A stretch of 64,000 bases of DNA from Pseudomonas sp. MWU16-30317 (GTDB taxonomy: Bacteria; Pseudomonadota; Gammaproteobacteria; Pseudomonadales; Pseudomonadaceae), in NCBI RefSeq assembly GCF_020515695.1, contig NZ_JAIWJA010000012.1:121189-185188 (forward strand), in the 5' to 3' direction. Shown piece after piece: positions 35,190 to 44,609 of this stretch (position 1 is the first letter of the stretch; every line of letters starts with the position of its first letter). Under the pieces are notes generated by a model. It searched no databases. It saw nothing but the letters and a program-made list of their open reading frames with translations, and was not told where the DNA came from. A program made the position numbers and the translations under genes.

Positions 35190-36308
35190 ATGGACGCTAA
35201 AGTCACTACCACCGCGCAAAACGAAACCCCCGCCGCGCCTTCGAAGCGCAAGAAAGTCCTGCGTCTGGGCCTGCTGACTCTTGCAGTCGTCGGTGCCCTG
35301 GGCTACGCCAGCCACTGGTGGCTGACCGGGCGCTTCATCGAAGACACCGACGACGCCTACGTCGGCGCCGATGTCACGGTAATCAGCGCTAAGGTGCCGG
35401 GCTATATCAGTGAAGTCGCGGTGCAAGACAACCAGTTCGTCAAGGCCGGCGACCTGCTGGCGCGCATCGATGTACGCGACTATCAAGCCGCCCTGGCCAA
35501 AGCCGATGGCGCGGTCGCCGCGCAACGGGCCACGCTGGTCAACCTGGACGCCACCGAGCAACTGCAACAGGCCATGATCAACCAGGCCAAGGCGCAGCTC
35601 GATGCCACCGATGCCGAGACTCAACGCGCCGGCGACGACCATAATCGCTACCAGAATCTGGTGCGCACCCAGGCCGTCTCGGTCGAAAGCGCGCAACGGG
35701 TAGACGCCACCTGGAAAACTGCCCGCGCCGACCATGCCCGGGCCGAAGCCGGCCTGCTGGCAGCGCGGCGGCAACTGGACGTGATCGAAAGCCAGCGTGG
35801 CCAGGCCCGCGCCGCCATGCAACAAGCCCAAGCCGAACGCGACCAGGCACAACTGAACATCGGCTACACCGAACTGCGCGCCCCCGTCGACGGCTATGTC
35901 GGCAACCGCCGCGCCCGGCTCGGTGCCTATGCCGCAGCGGGTAGCCAACTGATCTCGGTGGTGCCCGCCCAAGGTCTATGGATCGACGCCAATTTCAAGG
36001 AAGACCAACTGGCGCGCATGCAGATCGGCCAAGGCGTCAGTGTGCGCGCCGACATCCTCCCCGGCCGCGAATTTCACGGCCATGTCGAAAGCCTGGCGCC
36101 CGCCACCGGCGCGCAATTCAGCGTGCTGCCCGCAGAAAACGCCACCGGTAACTTCACCAAGATCGTTCAGCGCGTCCCCGTGCGCATCCGCCTCGACAGC
36201 GCGGACTCCGCCTTCGGCGCACTGCGCCCAGGCCTGTCGGTGGTGGCTGAAATCGACACTCAACAGGCGCCCGAGCACAAGGACGTAGCCGTGGCGGTGC
36301 AGCCATGA
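35190..36308 (+). CDS. EmrA-type membrane fusion protein (HlyD family)
   Basis: 372 residues, periplasmic adaptor of a tripartite pump. One N-terminal TM anchor (about 28-48, LGLLTLAVVGALGYASHWWL) follows a basic KRKKVLR segment. Then come the lipoyl half-motifs (ADVTVISAKVPGYISEVAV, LNIGYTELRAPVDGYVGNRR in pieces), a long alpha-hairpin (about 100-210, Ala/Gln-rich coiled coil) and a beta-barrel end. Its stop overlaps the EmrB-type start by ATGA (36305-36308). Confidence 0.93.
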   Translation: MDAKVTTTAQNETPAAPSKRKKVLRLGLLTLAVVGALGYASHWWLTGRFIEDTDDAYVGADVTVISAKVPGYISEVAVQDNQFVKAGDLLARIDVRDYQAALAKADGAVAAQRATLVNLDATEQLQQAMINQAKAQLDATDAETQRAGDDHNRYQNLVRTQAVSVESAQRVDATWKTARADHARAEAGLLAARRQLDVIESQRGQARAAMQQAQAERDQAQLNIGYTELRAPVDGYVGNRRARLGAYAAAGSQLISVVPAQGLWIDANFKEDQLARMQIGQGVSVRADILPGREFHGHVESLAPATGAQFSVLPAENATGNFTKIVQRVPVRIRLDSADSAFGALRPGLSVVAEIDTQQAPEHKDVAVAVQP

Positions 36309-37870
36309 ATTCGCCCATGCCAACCCTGAGCACGGGGCAAAAAGTCGCCGCGTTCGCCACCATGTGCGTTGGCATGTTCATCGCGCTGATCGACATCCAG
36401 ATCGTCTCCGCTTCGCTCAAGGACATCGGCGGCGGGCTGTCGGCCGGCGCCGATGACACCGCGTGGGTGCAGACCGCCTACCTGATCGCCGAGATCATCG
36501 TCATCCCCATGTCGGGTTGGCTGTCCCGGGTGATGAGCACGCGCTGGCTGTTCGCCGTTTCTGCAGCGGGTTTCACCTTGACCAGCCTGCTGTGCGCGCT
36601 GGCCTGGAATATCCAGAGCATGATCGCCTTTCGCGCCTTGCAAGGGTTTCTCGGCGGCTCGATGATCCCTCTGGTATTCACCACCGCCTTCATGTATTTC
36701 ACCGGCAAGCAACGGGTCATCGCCGCGTCCACCATCGGCGCCATCGCTTCGCTAGCGCCCACGCTGGGCCCGGCGGTGGGCGGCTGGATCACCGATATCT
36801 CGTCCTGGCACTGGCTGTTCTACATCAACCTGGTGCCCGGCCTGTTCGTGACCTTCGCGGTCCCCATGCTGGTGAAAATTGACCGGCCCGATCTAAGCCT
36901 GCTCAAAGGCGCCGACTACCTGGGCATGGCGCTATTGGCAGTGTTCCTCGGCTGCCTGGAATACACCCTCGAAGAAGGCCCGCGCTGGAACTGGTTCAGT
37001 GACAGCACCATCGCCACCACCGCCTGGATCACGGTCATCGGCGGCGCCCTGTTCATCTGGCGCTGCCTTGCAATCAAAGAGCCCATCGTCGACCTGCGGG
37101 CACTGGGCGATCGTAACTTCGCACTGGGCTGCCTGTTCTCGTTCATCACCGGCATCGGCATTTTCGCCACCATCTACCTGACGCCATTGTTTCTCGGTCG
37201 AGTGCGTGGCTATGGCTCGCTGGATATCGGCCTGGCGGTATTCTCCACCGGCATCTTTCAACTCCTGGCGATACCGGTTTACGGCATGCTCGCCAACCGC
37301 ATCGACCTGCGCTGGATATTGATGTTCGGGCTGGCGCTGTTCGCCTTGTCGATGTGGGATTTCTCGCCCATCACCCACGACTGGGGTGCCAAAGAGCTGT
37401 TGCTGCCACAGGCAATCCGCGGCTTTGCCCAACAGATGACCGTGCCACCGGTGGTCACCTTGACACTCGGTGCCCTGGCGCCCGACCGCCTCAAGCTCGC
37501 CTCGGGCCTGTTCAACCTGATGCGCAACCTCGGTGGCGCCATTGGCATCGCCGCCTGTGCCACGGTGCTCAACGATCGCAGCAACTTGCACTTCCTGCGC
37601 CTGGCCGAAAACCTCAACACTCGCAACGAGCCGATGAACACCTGGCTCGACCAGTTGAGCGGCAGCGCACAAGCACTCGGGCAGAACAGCCTGGACGCCG
37701 GCCAGGTAGCACTGCGCCAACTCTGGGCGCTGACCTGGCGCGAGGCGCAAACGTTGACCTACGCTGACGCCTTTTTGATGATCATGGCCTGCTTCATCGT
37801 CGCCACCTTGCTGGTGCCTCTGATGCGCAAGGTCCAACCGCCGCAGCAGCCGTCCGCTGACGCCCATTGA
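36305..37870 (+). CDS. EmrB-type DHA2 MFS efflux pump
   Basis: 521 residues, 14 TM helices. The motif D-like stretch IALIDIQIVSASL is in TM1, ALQGFLGGSMIPLVF is near 115, and LAPTLGPAVGGWITD (motif C) is near 155. The latter two match EmrB-family proton antiporters. It is translationally coupled to the adaptor by a 4-bp overlap and followed 21 bp later by the outer-membrane factor. Together they span both membranes. The substrate class (hydrophobic weak acids, uncouplers or aromatic acids in known members) is inferred from family. Confidence 0.94.
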   Translation: MNSPMPTLSTGQKVAAFATMCVGMFIALIDIQIVSASLKDIGGGLSAGADDTAWVQTAYLIAEIIVIPMSGWLSRVMSTRWLFAVSAAGFTLTSLLCALAWNIQSMIAFRALQGFLGGSMIPLVFTTAFMYFTGKQRVIAASTIGAIASLAPTLGPAVGGWITDISSWHWLFYINLVPGLFVTFAVPMLVKIDRPDLSLLKGADYLGMALLAVFLGCLEYTLEEGPRWNWFSDSTIATTAWITVIGGALFIWRCLAIKEPIVDLRALGDRNFALGCLFSFITGIGIFATIYLTPLFLGRVRGYGSLDIGLAVFSTGIFQLLAIPVYGMLANRIDLRWILMFGLALFALSMWDFSPITHDWGAKELLLPQAIRGFAQQMTVPPVVTLTLGALAPDRLKLASGLFNLMRNLGGAIGIAACATVLNDRSNLHFLRLAENLNTRNEPMNTWLDQLSGSAQALGQNSLDAGQVALRQLWALTWREAQTLTYADAFLMIMACFIVATLLVPLMRKVQPPQQPSADAH

Positions 37871-37891
37871 TTGCCTTTTGAGGAAGCTCCC

Positions 37892-39448
37892 ATGAACACC
37901 CTTTCGATGAAAAAAAGCGCGGCCAATAGAATGACGATCAACATTTTACCTGCCGTGCGCTTCACCTTCGCCGCCCTGACGATCGCCCTCGCCGGCTGCA
38001 CCGTAGGCCCTGACTACCAGCGCCCAGCCGACACGGCCGCCGCGCAGTTCATGGCCCAGGACGCCTTGCAGCACCGCCAGGGCTCGCGCCCTGCGCCAGC
38101 GCTGGACACCTGGTGGCAGGGTTTCAACGACCCCCAGCTGACCCGCCTGATCCAGACAGTACTCACCCAGAACCTCGACCTGGCCGTGGCCATGGCGCGG
38201 GTCGAGCAAGCTCAAGCCGTCGCGCGCCAGGCGGGCGCCATACGGGCCCCGCAAGGCAGCCTCGATGGCCAGGTGGTGCGCCAGCGCCAATCGCTGGAAA
38301 GCCCCGAAGGCCAACTGGCCAGCCACCAACCCGGCTACAACCGCAGCCAGACCCTCAGTGACATCGGCGTCGGCGCCAGCTGGGAACTGGACCTGGCCGG
38401 CGGCCTCAAACGCGGCGAACAGGCTGCGCTGGAAGACGCCCAGGCGGCGCAGGCCAGCCAGGCCAGCGTGCGGGTCTCGGTGGCTGCCGAAGCCGCGGAT
38501 GCCTATTTGCGCATCCGCGGTGCCCAGCAGCGCCTTCGCGTCGCCGAGCAGCAGATCAGCAACCAGAGCGACCTGCTCGGGCTGGTCGACAAGCGCCTCA
38601 GCCAAGGCATCGGCACCCAACGCGAAGCCTCCCAGGCCCGGGCGGTATTGCAGCAGGCCCGCACCACCCTGCCGCCGTTGCGCACCGAACTCGCCGTGCA
38701 ACTCAACCGCCTCGACATGCTGATGGGCGCCACCCCCGGCACCTATGCCCGTGAGCTCACCGCCAGCACCGCGCAGGACTACACCTACCAGGTGCCGCAG
38801 ATCCCGGCCGACATCGCCCCCAGCCAGATGCTGCGCCGCCGCCCCGACGTGATCGCCGCCGAACGCCGGCTGGCCGCCAGCAACGAACGCATCGGCCAGG
38901 CCACCGCCGAGTTCTATCCCAAGCTCTCACTCGGCGGCTTGCTGGGCTTCGACAGCCTGCACGGCGGCTCGCTGCTCACCGATCAAGCCTTCCAGCCCCA
39001 GGCCATGCTTGGCCTGCACTGGCGGCTGTTCGATTTCGGCAAGGTCGACGCCGAGGTCGCCCAGGCCAAAGGCGCCAACGCCCAGGCCCTGGCCGAATAT
39101 CGCCAATCGATGCTGCGCGCCAGCGAAGACGTCGAAAACGCCGTGGTCACGCTGGTCCAGCTCGAAGCCCAACGCCAGGACCTGGCGCTGGAAATCACCG
39201 CCCGCCAAGCCGCCCGCCGTGCCGCGAGCGAAGCCTACCAAGGCGGCGCCGTAAGCCTGATCGAAGTCCTCGACGAAGACAGCCAACTGCTGCGGGCTCG
39301 CGACCAGATGGCCGAACTCGACGCCAACGATGCCCGCGCCGCCGTGGCCACCTTCCGAGCATTAGGCGGCGGATGGACACTGAACATGCCGCAAAGCGCT
39401 GACAAGCAAATCTCGGACAACCAAACCTCATCAAGGAAATCGCTATGA
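37892..39448 (+). CDS. Outer-membrane efflux lipoprotein, NodT family
   Basis: 518 residues. A signal ending in the lipobox LAGC (Cys near residue 36) predicts lipidation; an alternative ATG at 37931 would give a more usual signal length. TVGPDYQRP after the Cys is diagnostic of NodT/OprM-type factors. Two TolC-like repeats follow (about 80-280 and 290-490) with AAERRLAASNERIGQATAEFYPKLSL in pieces. An AGGAAG site precedes the ATG at 37892. The stop overlaps the next gene (isochorismatase family) by ATGA, which is unusual for an efflux operon. Confidence 0.92.
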   Translation: MNTLSMKKSAANRMTINILPAVRFTFAALTIALAGCTVGPDYQRPADTAAAQFMAQDALQHRQGSRPAPALDTWWQGFNDPQLTRLIQTVLTQNLDLAVAMARVEQAQAVARQAGAIRAPQGSLDGQVVRQRQSLESPEGQLASHQPGYNRSQTLSDIGVGASWELDLAGGLKRGEQAALEDAQAAQASQASVRVSVAAEAADAYLRIRGAQQRLRVAEQQISNQSDLLGLVDKRLSQGIGTQREASQARAVLQQARTTLPPLRTELAVQLNRLDMLMGATPGTYARELTASTAQDYTYQVPQIPADIAPSQMLRRRPDVIAAERRLAASNERIGQATAEFYPKLSLGGLLGFDSLHGGSLLTDQAFQPQAMLGLHWRLFDFGKVDAEVAQAKGANAQALAEYRQSMLRASEDVENAVVTLVQLEAQRQDLALEITARQAARRAASEAYQGGAVSLIEVLDEDSQLLRARDQMAELDANDARAAVATFRALGGGWTLNMPQSADKQISDNQTSSRKSL

Positions 39449-40086
39449 ACACCCTCACCTACCCAGTCAACGAATCAGCGTTGATCCTCGTTGATGTCCT
39501 CAACGACTTCCTCGCCGAGGACGGCAAGCTCCATGAAGCCATGGCGCCGATGCTGGAAAAGACCCAGCTGATCGCCAACCTGCAACGCCTGCTCGAGGGC
39601 GCCCGCGCCAAGGGCCTGAAGGTATTCTTCTCGCCCCATGGCCTGGATGCGCACAGCTTCGACAACGTACCCCACCTGCATCCGAGGTTCCAGATGGCCA
39701 TCGACCAGCAGATCTTCTGGAAAGGCAGCCGCGGCGATCAATTCTTCGCGCCCTTGCAACCTCGCCCGCACGAGTTCGTGGTGAGCCACCACCGGATGTT
39801 CAGCTCCTTCCATGGCACCGATCTGCAAGTGCAACTGCAACGCGAAGGCATCCACAAGGTGATCGTCGCCGGGCTGACCTCTCAGACCTGCGTCGAAGGT
39901 ACCGGCCGCGACGCCCTTGAAGCCGGCTACCATGTCACCTTCATCAAGGACGCGGTCGCCGATTTCACCGAGGCGGCCCATCGCGCGGCGCTGGAAATCT
40001 CCTATCCTGTGTTTGGACACGAAACGCTGACGGTCGATGACTTTTTGGCGGCGATCGTGCCAGCCGAGCACCTAACGCTTCCATGA
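39445..40086 (+). CDS. Isochorismatase-family cysteine hydrolase
   Basis: 213 residues. The catalytic set expected for this family is visible: D17 in LILVDVLNDF, and C149 in AGLTSQTCVEGTGRDAL with the usual downstream GYHVTFIKDAVADF. Members hydrolyse vinyl ethers or amides (nicotinamidase, N-carbamoylsarcosine amidase and similar). Its ATG is inside the end of the outer-membrane factor gene, so it is made with the pump, and an aldehyde dehydrogenase follows 102 bp later. It may degrade or detoxify the pump's substrate. Confidence 0.9.
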   Translation: MNTLTYPVNESALILVDVLNDFLAEDGKLHEAMAPMLEKTQLIANLQRLLEGARAKGLKVFFSPHGLDAHSFDNVPHLHPRFQMAIDQQIFWKGSRGDQFFAPLQPRPHEFVVSHHRMFSSFHGTDLQVQLQREGIHKVIVAGLTSQTCVEGTGRDALEAGYHVTFIKDAVADFTEAAHRAALEISYPVFGHETLTVDDFLAAIVPAEHLTLP

Positions 40087-40188
40087 CGCGCGGCATGCGT
40101 TTCAGGATATCGCTCCCCTACTTCACACCCTCCCCTTTTAGCGTGCGCTAGCAGCGCGTAGTACGCGATTGATCACAGGAGTTTCGGC

Positions 40189-41769
40189 ATGCGGATACTC
40201 GGTCACACCCTCATCGGCCAACGCAGTTTCATGGGCAGCGGCGGCGCCGTCCAGGCCTTCGCTGCGGCTACGGGTGAAGCGCTTACGCCGACCTTTGGCG
40301 CCAACACCCTGGAAGACGTGAATGAAGCCTGCACCTTGGCCCAAAACGCTTTCGATCCCTTTCGCAGCCTGCCGGACACCCAGCGCGCGGACTTTCTGGA
40401 AGCTATCGCCAAGGGAGTGGACGAACTGGGTTCGACCCTGATCGACCGTGTCCATCTGGAGACCGGCCTGGCGCTGCAACGCCTGATTCCCGAGCACCGG
40501 CGCACCGTCAATCAGTTGATCATGTTCGCCGATCTGCTGCGCAGCGGGCGCTGGGAGCAAGCGGTGATCGACACCGCTCTACCCGACCGCAAGCCGCTGC
40601 CGCGCGCCGATATACGCCAACGCAAAATCGGCGTTGGGCCGGTTGCGGTGTTTGGCTCGAGCAATTTCCCCCTGGCATTCTCGGTCGCTGGCGGCGACAC
40701 CGCTTCGGCACTGGCGGCCGGCTGCCCAGTCATCGTCAAGGCGCACCCAGCCCACCTGGGCACCAGTGAACTGGTCGGGCGGGTCATCCAGCTGGCGGCC
40801 AAGGCCACCGGCATGCCCGACGGGGTGTTCTCGCTGCTGATCGACTCCCACATCGAAATGGGCCAGGCGCTGGTCGCTCATCCGTTCATACAGGCGGTGG
40901 GTTTCACCGGATCACGCCGTGGCGGTCTGGCGCTGGTCAACATCGCTCAAGGGCGCGCCGTACCCATCCCGGTGTATGCCGAGATGAGCAGCGTCAATCC
41001 GGTGTTTCTGCTGCCCGGCGCACTCGCCGAACGGGCCGGCAGCATCGCCAATGCGTTCGTCGAATCGCTAGTGGTCGGCGTCGGCCAACTGTGCACCAAT
41101 CCGGGCTTGCTGTTGGCCGTCAAAGGCCCAGACCTGGAAGCCTTCGTGCAGGCAACCGCCGAGGCGCTGGCCGCCAAGCCGGCAGGCACCATGCTCAGCC
41201 CCACTATCCATGCGGCCTACCTGCATAGCATCGATGCCTTGCGCAACCTCCCGGGTGTCCAGCAAGCGGCGGTCGGCCAAGCGGCGCAGGACAAATCCCA
41301 AGGCCAGCCGGCGTTGTTCCGAGCGACATTCGCCAATTTCGCCGCGCAACCCAAGCTGGCGGAAGAAAACTTCGGGCCCAGCGCTGTGTTGGTCGAATGT
41401 GAGAGCGTCGAGCAACTGCACGTGGCGCTCGCCAGCCTCGAAGGCCAGTTGACCACCACCCTGCACATCGGTCCGGGCGATGAGGCAAGCGTGCGCGCGC
41501 TGTTGCCACTGATGGAGCGCAAATCCGGGCGAATCCTGTTCAATGATTTTCCGACCGGGGTCGAGGTGAATAACGCCATGGTGCATGGCGGTCCTTACCC
41601 AGCTACCTCGGATAACCGCAGCACCTCAGTCGGGAGCACGGCCATCGAGCGTTTTCTGCGCCCGGTTTGCTACCAGAACGTGCCACAGGAATTTCTGCCT
41701 TCCGTGCTTCACGACGACAATCCGCGCGCGGTCTGGCGGTTGCAGAACGGGGTCCCTGCGCAAGATTGA
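40189..41769 (+). CDS. Aldehyde dehydrogenase, alpha-ketoglutaric semialdehyde dehydrogenase type
   Basis: 526 residues, NAD(P)+-dependent. The catalytic Cys is C302 in GVGQLCTNPG and the general-base Glu lies in PVYAEMSSVNPVF near 264. The cofactor region is VGPVAVFGSSNFPLAFS and AAGCPVIVKAHPAHLGTSE. The long form with NDFPTGVEVNNAMVHGGPYPATSD at the C-terminal third is characteristic of class III KGSADH of hydroxyproline/glucarate routes. It would give 2-oxoglutarate from its semialdehyde. No other gene of those routes is present, so another aldehyde may be the true substrate. Confidence 0.9.
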   Translation: MRILGHTLIGQRSFMGSGGAVQAFAAATGEALTPTFGANTLEDVNEACTLAQNAFDPFRSLPDTQRADFLEAIAKGVDELGSTLIDRVHLETGLALQRLIPEHRRTVNQLIMFADLLRSGRWEQAVIDTALPDRKPLPRADIRQRKIGVGPVAVFGSSNFPLAFSVAGGDTASALAAGCPVIVKAHPAHLGTSELVGRVIQLAAKATGMPDGVFSLLIDSHIEMGQALVAHPFIQAVGFTGSRRGGLALVNIAQGRAVPIPVYAEMSSVNPVFLLPGALAERAGSIANAFVESLVVGVGQLCTNPGLLLAVKGPDLEAFVQATAEALAAKPAGTMLSPTIHAAYLHSIDALRNLPGVQQAAVGQAAQDKSQGQPALFRATFANFAAQPKLAEENFGPSAVLVECESVEQLHVALASLEGQLTTTLHIGPGDEASVRALLPLMERKSGRILFNDFPTGVEVNNAMVHGGPYPATSDNRSTSVGSTAIERFLRPVCYQNVPQEFLPSVLHDDNPRAVWRLQNGVPAQD

Positions 41770-42156
41770 CGGCACGGCGATTGACCGGTCAGCACTCAAT
41801 CCCGGTCCCGCGATTCTGTTGAAACAGGCGGATTTTCAGATCGCCGCGCCGCCATACCTCGTCGTCGCAAGCGATCCAGTTTCTGGATGCGCTTGAGGTG
41901 GGCGAATAACACTTCGACCTTTTTACGTTCGTGACAAGATCACTGAGGAAAAACTCAATTCAGTGTCCGGGATCAGTTGACCACTACACTCATTAAGTTG
42001 CTTGGGCCGAGGATCTTCGGTCATAACTATAAGATCGCGAGAAAGCATTCCAGTTAGCCGACTCTGGGCAGGAGATTACCCAATGATGCCTGGTTGTGGT
42101 CATAAGCAAATATACATTTCGCATAAGGCGAGAAAAGATCAGTCGATCACATGGAG
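41770..42156. other. Gene-free scrap region with transposase tail
   Basis: 387 bp between the dehydrogenase and the EamA reading frame. The only recognisable content is the transposase C-terminal remnant at 41849-41936 (listed separately). The rest holds no convincing reading frame on either strand and is more AT-rich than the flanking operon. Confidence 0.6.
41849..41936 (-). pseudogene. Transposase C-terminal remnant (IS1182/IS5-like)
   Basis: The leftward frame reads SCHERKKVEVLFAHLKRI then QKLDRLRRRG, the tail signature of IS1182/IS5-type DDE transposases (RKKVE-LFAHLKR-L-LRLRG). A stop precedes it and homology ends after RRRG, so only about 30 codons remain. It marks an old insertion next to the dehydrogenase. 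Confidence 0.55.
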
Positions 42157-43050
42157 TTAGGTCGACCTCGGCGCTAGTGCCCAAGCCACGCTGTACAGCG
42201 TCAATGCGATACCGCACCACTCAATGGTAGCAGGGCGGTACTGCTCTCATCGCATCGAGAGCAACACGGCGATTGCCGGTGTCACGACTTCAATATACAT
42301 CGCCTTTTGTGCACCAATCCGATGGATCAATGTAAAGAGCGCACTAAACGTTAATACCGAACCAAAGAGTGATAGATAGCATAGCGATACCCAGTAGCTA
42401 GTTTCGGTCGGCAAGCGCCACTCTGTTCCGGTAAGCGCGACCCAAAGCGCGACCGAAAACGCCCCCCAGAACATGGCCCATGCCAACGTCAACATCGAAT
42501 TGCTTGAAGATTGGCGTATTTTTACCGCCGAAACACCCCCCATAGCGAATGTCAGCGTAGCCGATAGAGCCAGTCCGAGTCCGATAAAAAATGCGCCGCC
42601 CTTGCCACTTGATATACTCACCCAAGTAAGTCCCACGGTCTGCGAACACATCATGATAACTCCGCAGCCAGCAACAGCAGCCGCACTAAATATATGCCAT
42701 GTCAATGGTTTGCCGAACACGATGCGTTCAAAAACAGGGCTCCAAAAAACCACCAGAACGAAAAGAACACTCATGAGCCCCGACAGTAAATAACGCTCGG
42801 CATGGTATACGCCAACATATGTGATACCGAAAGTAGTGACCCCTTGAAATATCAACCACCGCTGTGTCTTCCAGTTAAGCCATAGGCGATCACCACGCAG
42901 TGCACACCATACAAACAGGCTGCTCGAGGCGATGGCAAAGCGGTACACCACCGACACCGTAGGATCTACCTGCCCAAGCTGAAACGTGATGGCAAAATAG
43001 GTGGATCCCCAGATAAGGGCAGCTCCTATAAATAAAACTATTGTTGGCAC
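42157..43050 (-). pseudogene. EamA/DMT permease interrupted by an in-frame stop
   Basis: The frame from ATG 43050 reads as a 10-TM EamA permease (IVLFIGAALIWGSTYFAITF, VGVYHAERYLLSGLMSVLFV in pieces, YIEVVTPAIAVLLSM). At 42247-42249 a TGA comes after 267 codons. The same frame then continues with EQYRPATIEWCGIALTLYSV and AWALAPRST to a TAA at 42157-42159, giving the family's usual length of about 297 codons and its last helix. So one base change (or readthrough) separates a full-length protein from one lacking TM10. A CTAGGCG inverted repeat lies upstream at 43108-43126. Base composition is more AT-rich than in the neighbouring operons. Confidence 0.75.
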
Positions 43051-43107
43051 AGAAAAACTCCCTTCAGAATAATGCGTTGCAAAAGCGAAGCGTCGATGTC
43101 CAACTAT

Positions 43108-43126
43108 CTAGGCGATTGACGCCTAG
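43108..43126 (-). promoter_or_regulatory. Inverted repeat upstream of the EamA permease
   Basis: CTAGGCG-ATTGA-CGCCTAG is a perfect 7-bp dyad located 58-76 bases before the leftward permease start. The size and position fit a regulator-binding site. The rest of 43051-43326 shows no gene. Confidence 0.4.
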
Positions 43127-43326
43127 GCCATAAAAGAAGCAGCTTGGGCATCGGACAAACCCTTGTTTTTCGCATTACGTTAAAAGCAGTATCCGATCAC
43201 AACATTCTCACTTGCCACCAAAGACCGACGTCCAGTTCCATTTCCATAATATTGTCGCCATCGGTATAAACTACCGACGCGACGTTCGCGCTGAACACGG
43301 CAGTTGCACGGCGCGCGCGGCGCATC

Positions 43327-44364
43327 CTAACTAACGCTAATTACCGGCGGCGGCACCAGGCGAACAACCACTTTTCCGAACGGACCGTTTGCAAGGCAGT
43401 CGAGCGCCCGATCTATTTGCTCTGCATTGAACTCAGCCACGACGACCGGCCGAATCTGATGCGCCTCGATAAATTTATTCATTCGTTCGAACATAGCGCG
43501 GGAGCCCGTTTCAACGCCGCGTACACGCAGGTTCTTGTTCATCACCGGAAAAATGTCGAGCGGATTGCTGACCGTCTGCACCACGCCGATAATCGCCACC
43601 GTCCCTTCAAACGCGGCAGCGCGCGCCGATCGCCGCAACGAGTCGGACAAGCCCATGTCAAGCACCAGTTGCGCACCGACGTCCGCCGTCTCAAGCATAA
43701 CCTGCTCTTCCCACGAGGGGACCTCGTTGGAATTGATCACACTGTGTGCGCCTAAGCCTAGGGCCATTCGCAACTTCTCCTCGGAACGGGAGACTACGAT
43801 AACGCTCGCCCCGAGAGCGACGGCAAATTGAATGGCGAATACCGCCACTCCGCCAGTCGTCTGAATAACAACTGTATCGCCCGGTCGGAGCGCCCCCAGC
43901 TCCACTACCGCGTGCCACGCCGTCAAGGCGGCAACGGTCAGCGTGGCCGCCTCGCTATCGGTTAAGTGCGCCGGCGCAGCAACCAATTCCTGCTCGTCCA
44001 TCGTGAGGTGTTCCGCCATCACGCCATCGCGCTCCTGGCTGCCCAACGAACCGCTCAGGCCGTGCGCCGTGAGCGGACCGTCGATCCAGTTCGGCAAAAC
44101 GGTGCTGCAAACCCGGTCGCCGACACGAAAGCGAGTGACGTGTTTGCCCACTGACTCGACAATGCCAACCGCGTCTGTCAATGGAATACGATCGCTGACC
44201 GGAGCACGCGTATGATTACCCCGAATAAAATAAAGGTCGCGAAAATTAAGCCCCGCCGCCAGTACTCGCAGGCGCACTTCGGTCGGCGCCAATGGATGCA
44301 GTGTGTGGGACCGCAACTTCTGTTTGACTGCTCCATCCTTTGTGCGATATTCAAAATAACTCAT
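43327..44364 (-). CDS. Medium-chain (MDR) zinc-independent alcohol dehydrogenase/quinone oxidoreductase
   Basis: 345 residues. The N-terminal GroES-like fold (LRVLAAGLNFRDLYFIRG, TDAVGIVESVGKHVTRFRVGDRV in pieces) is followed by a Rossmann domain near 160-290 (GDTVVIQTTGGVAVFAIQFA, then VIVVSRSEEKL). The zinc-ligand cysteines of true alcohol dehydrogenases are not seen, so the quinone-reductase/enoyl-reductase branch is favoured. It is divergent from a LysR gene (245 bp between starts), its likely regulator. Product and substrate are unassigned. Confidence 0.88.
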   Translation of the reverse strand: MSYFEYRTKDGAVKQKLRSHTLHPLAPTEVRLRVLAAGLNFRDLYFIRGNHTRAPVSDRIPLTDAVGIVESVGKHVTRFRVGDRVCSTVLPNWIDGPLTAHGLSGSLGSQERDGVMAEHLTMDEQELVAAPAHLTDSEAATLTVAALTAWHAVVELGALRPGDTVVIQTTGGVAVFAIQFAVALGASVIVVSRSEEKLRMALGLGAHSVINSNEVPSWEEQVMLETADVGAQLVLDMGLSDSLRRSARAAAFEGTVAIIGVVQTVSNPLDIFPVMNKNLRVRGVETGSRAMFERMNKFIEAHQIRPVVVAEFNAEQIDRALDCLANGPFGKVVVRLVPPPVISVS

Positions 44365-44609
44365 GATTTTTCCTTTTACTTGTTAACCCGCAATATCCAT
44401 GGGCAGGACGTGTTAAACAATATCGGTCTGCTGCAAAGGACCGTTGACGCTAGCGCAAATATGACGTGCCAATGCACCAAAGCGGTGCAACGAGCTTCCG
44501 CCTATCTGACTGAAAAGGTGCATCCTATCTTTAATCGGTTTAGTTTCCTTGGCAGGGCTGGACTCGGCTCATGTACCCCAACTTTGCTGTGACGAAAGAA
44601 GTCAATTGA

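Noticed and set aside
42247..42249. Selenocysteine or other recoding at the EamA TGA
   Set aside because: No selenoprotein context or recoding element is visible and EamA permeases are not selenoproteins; a nonsense change is simpler.
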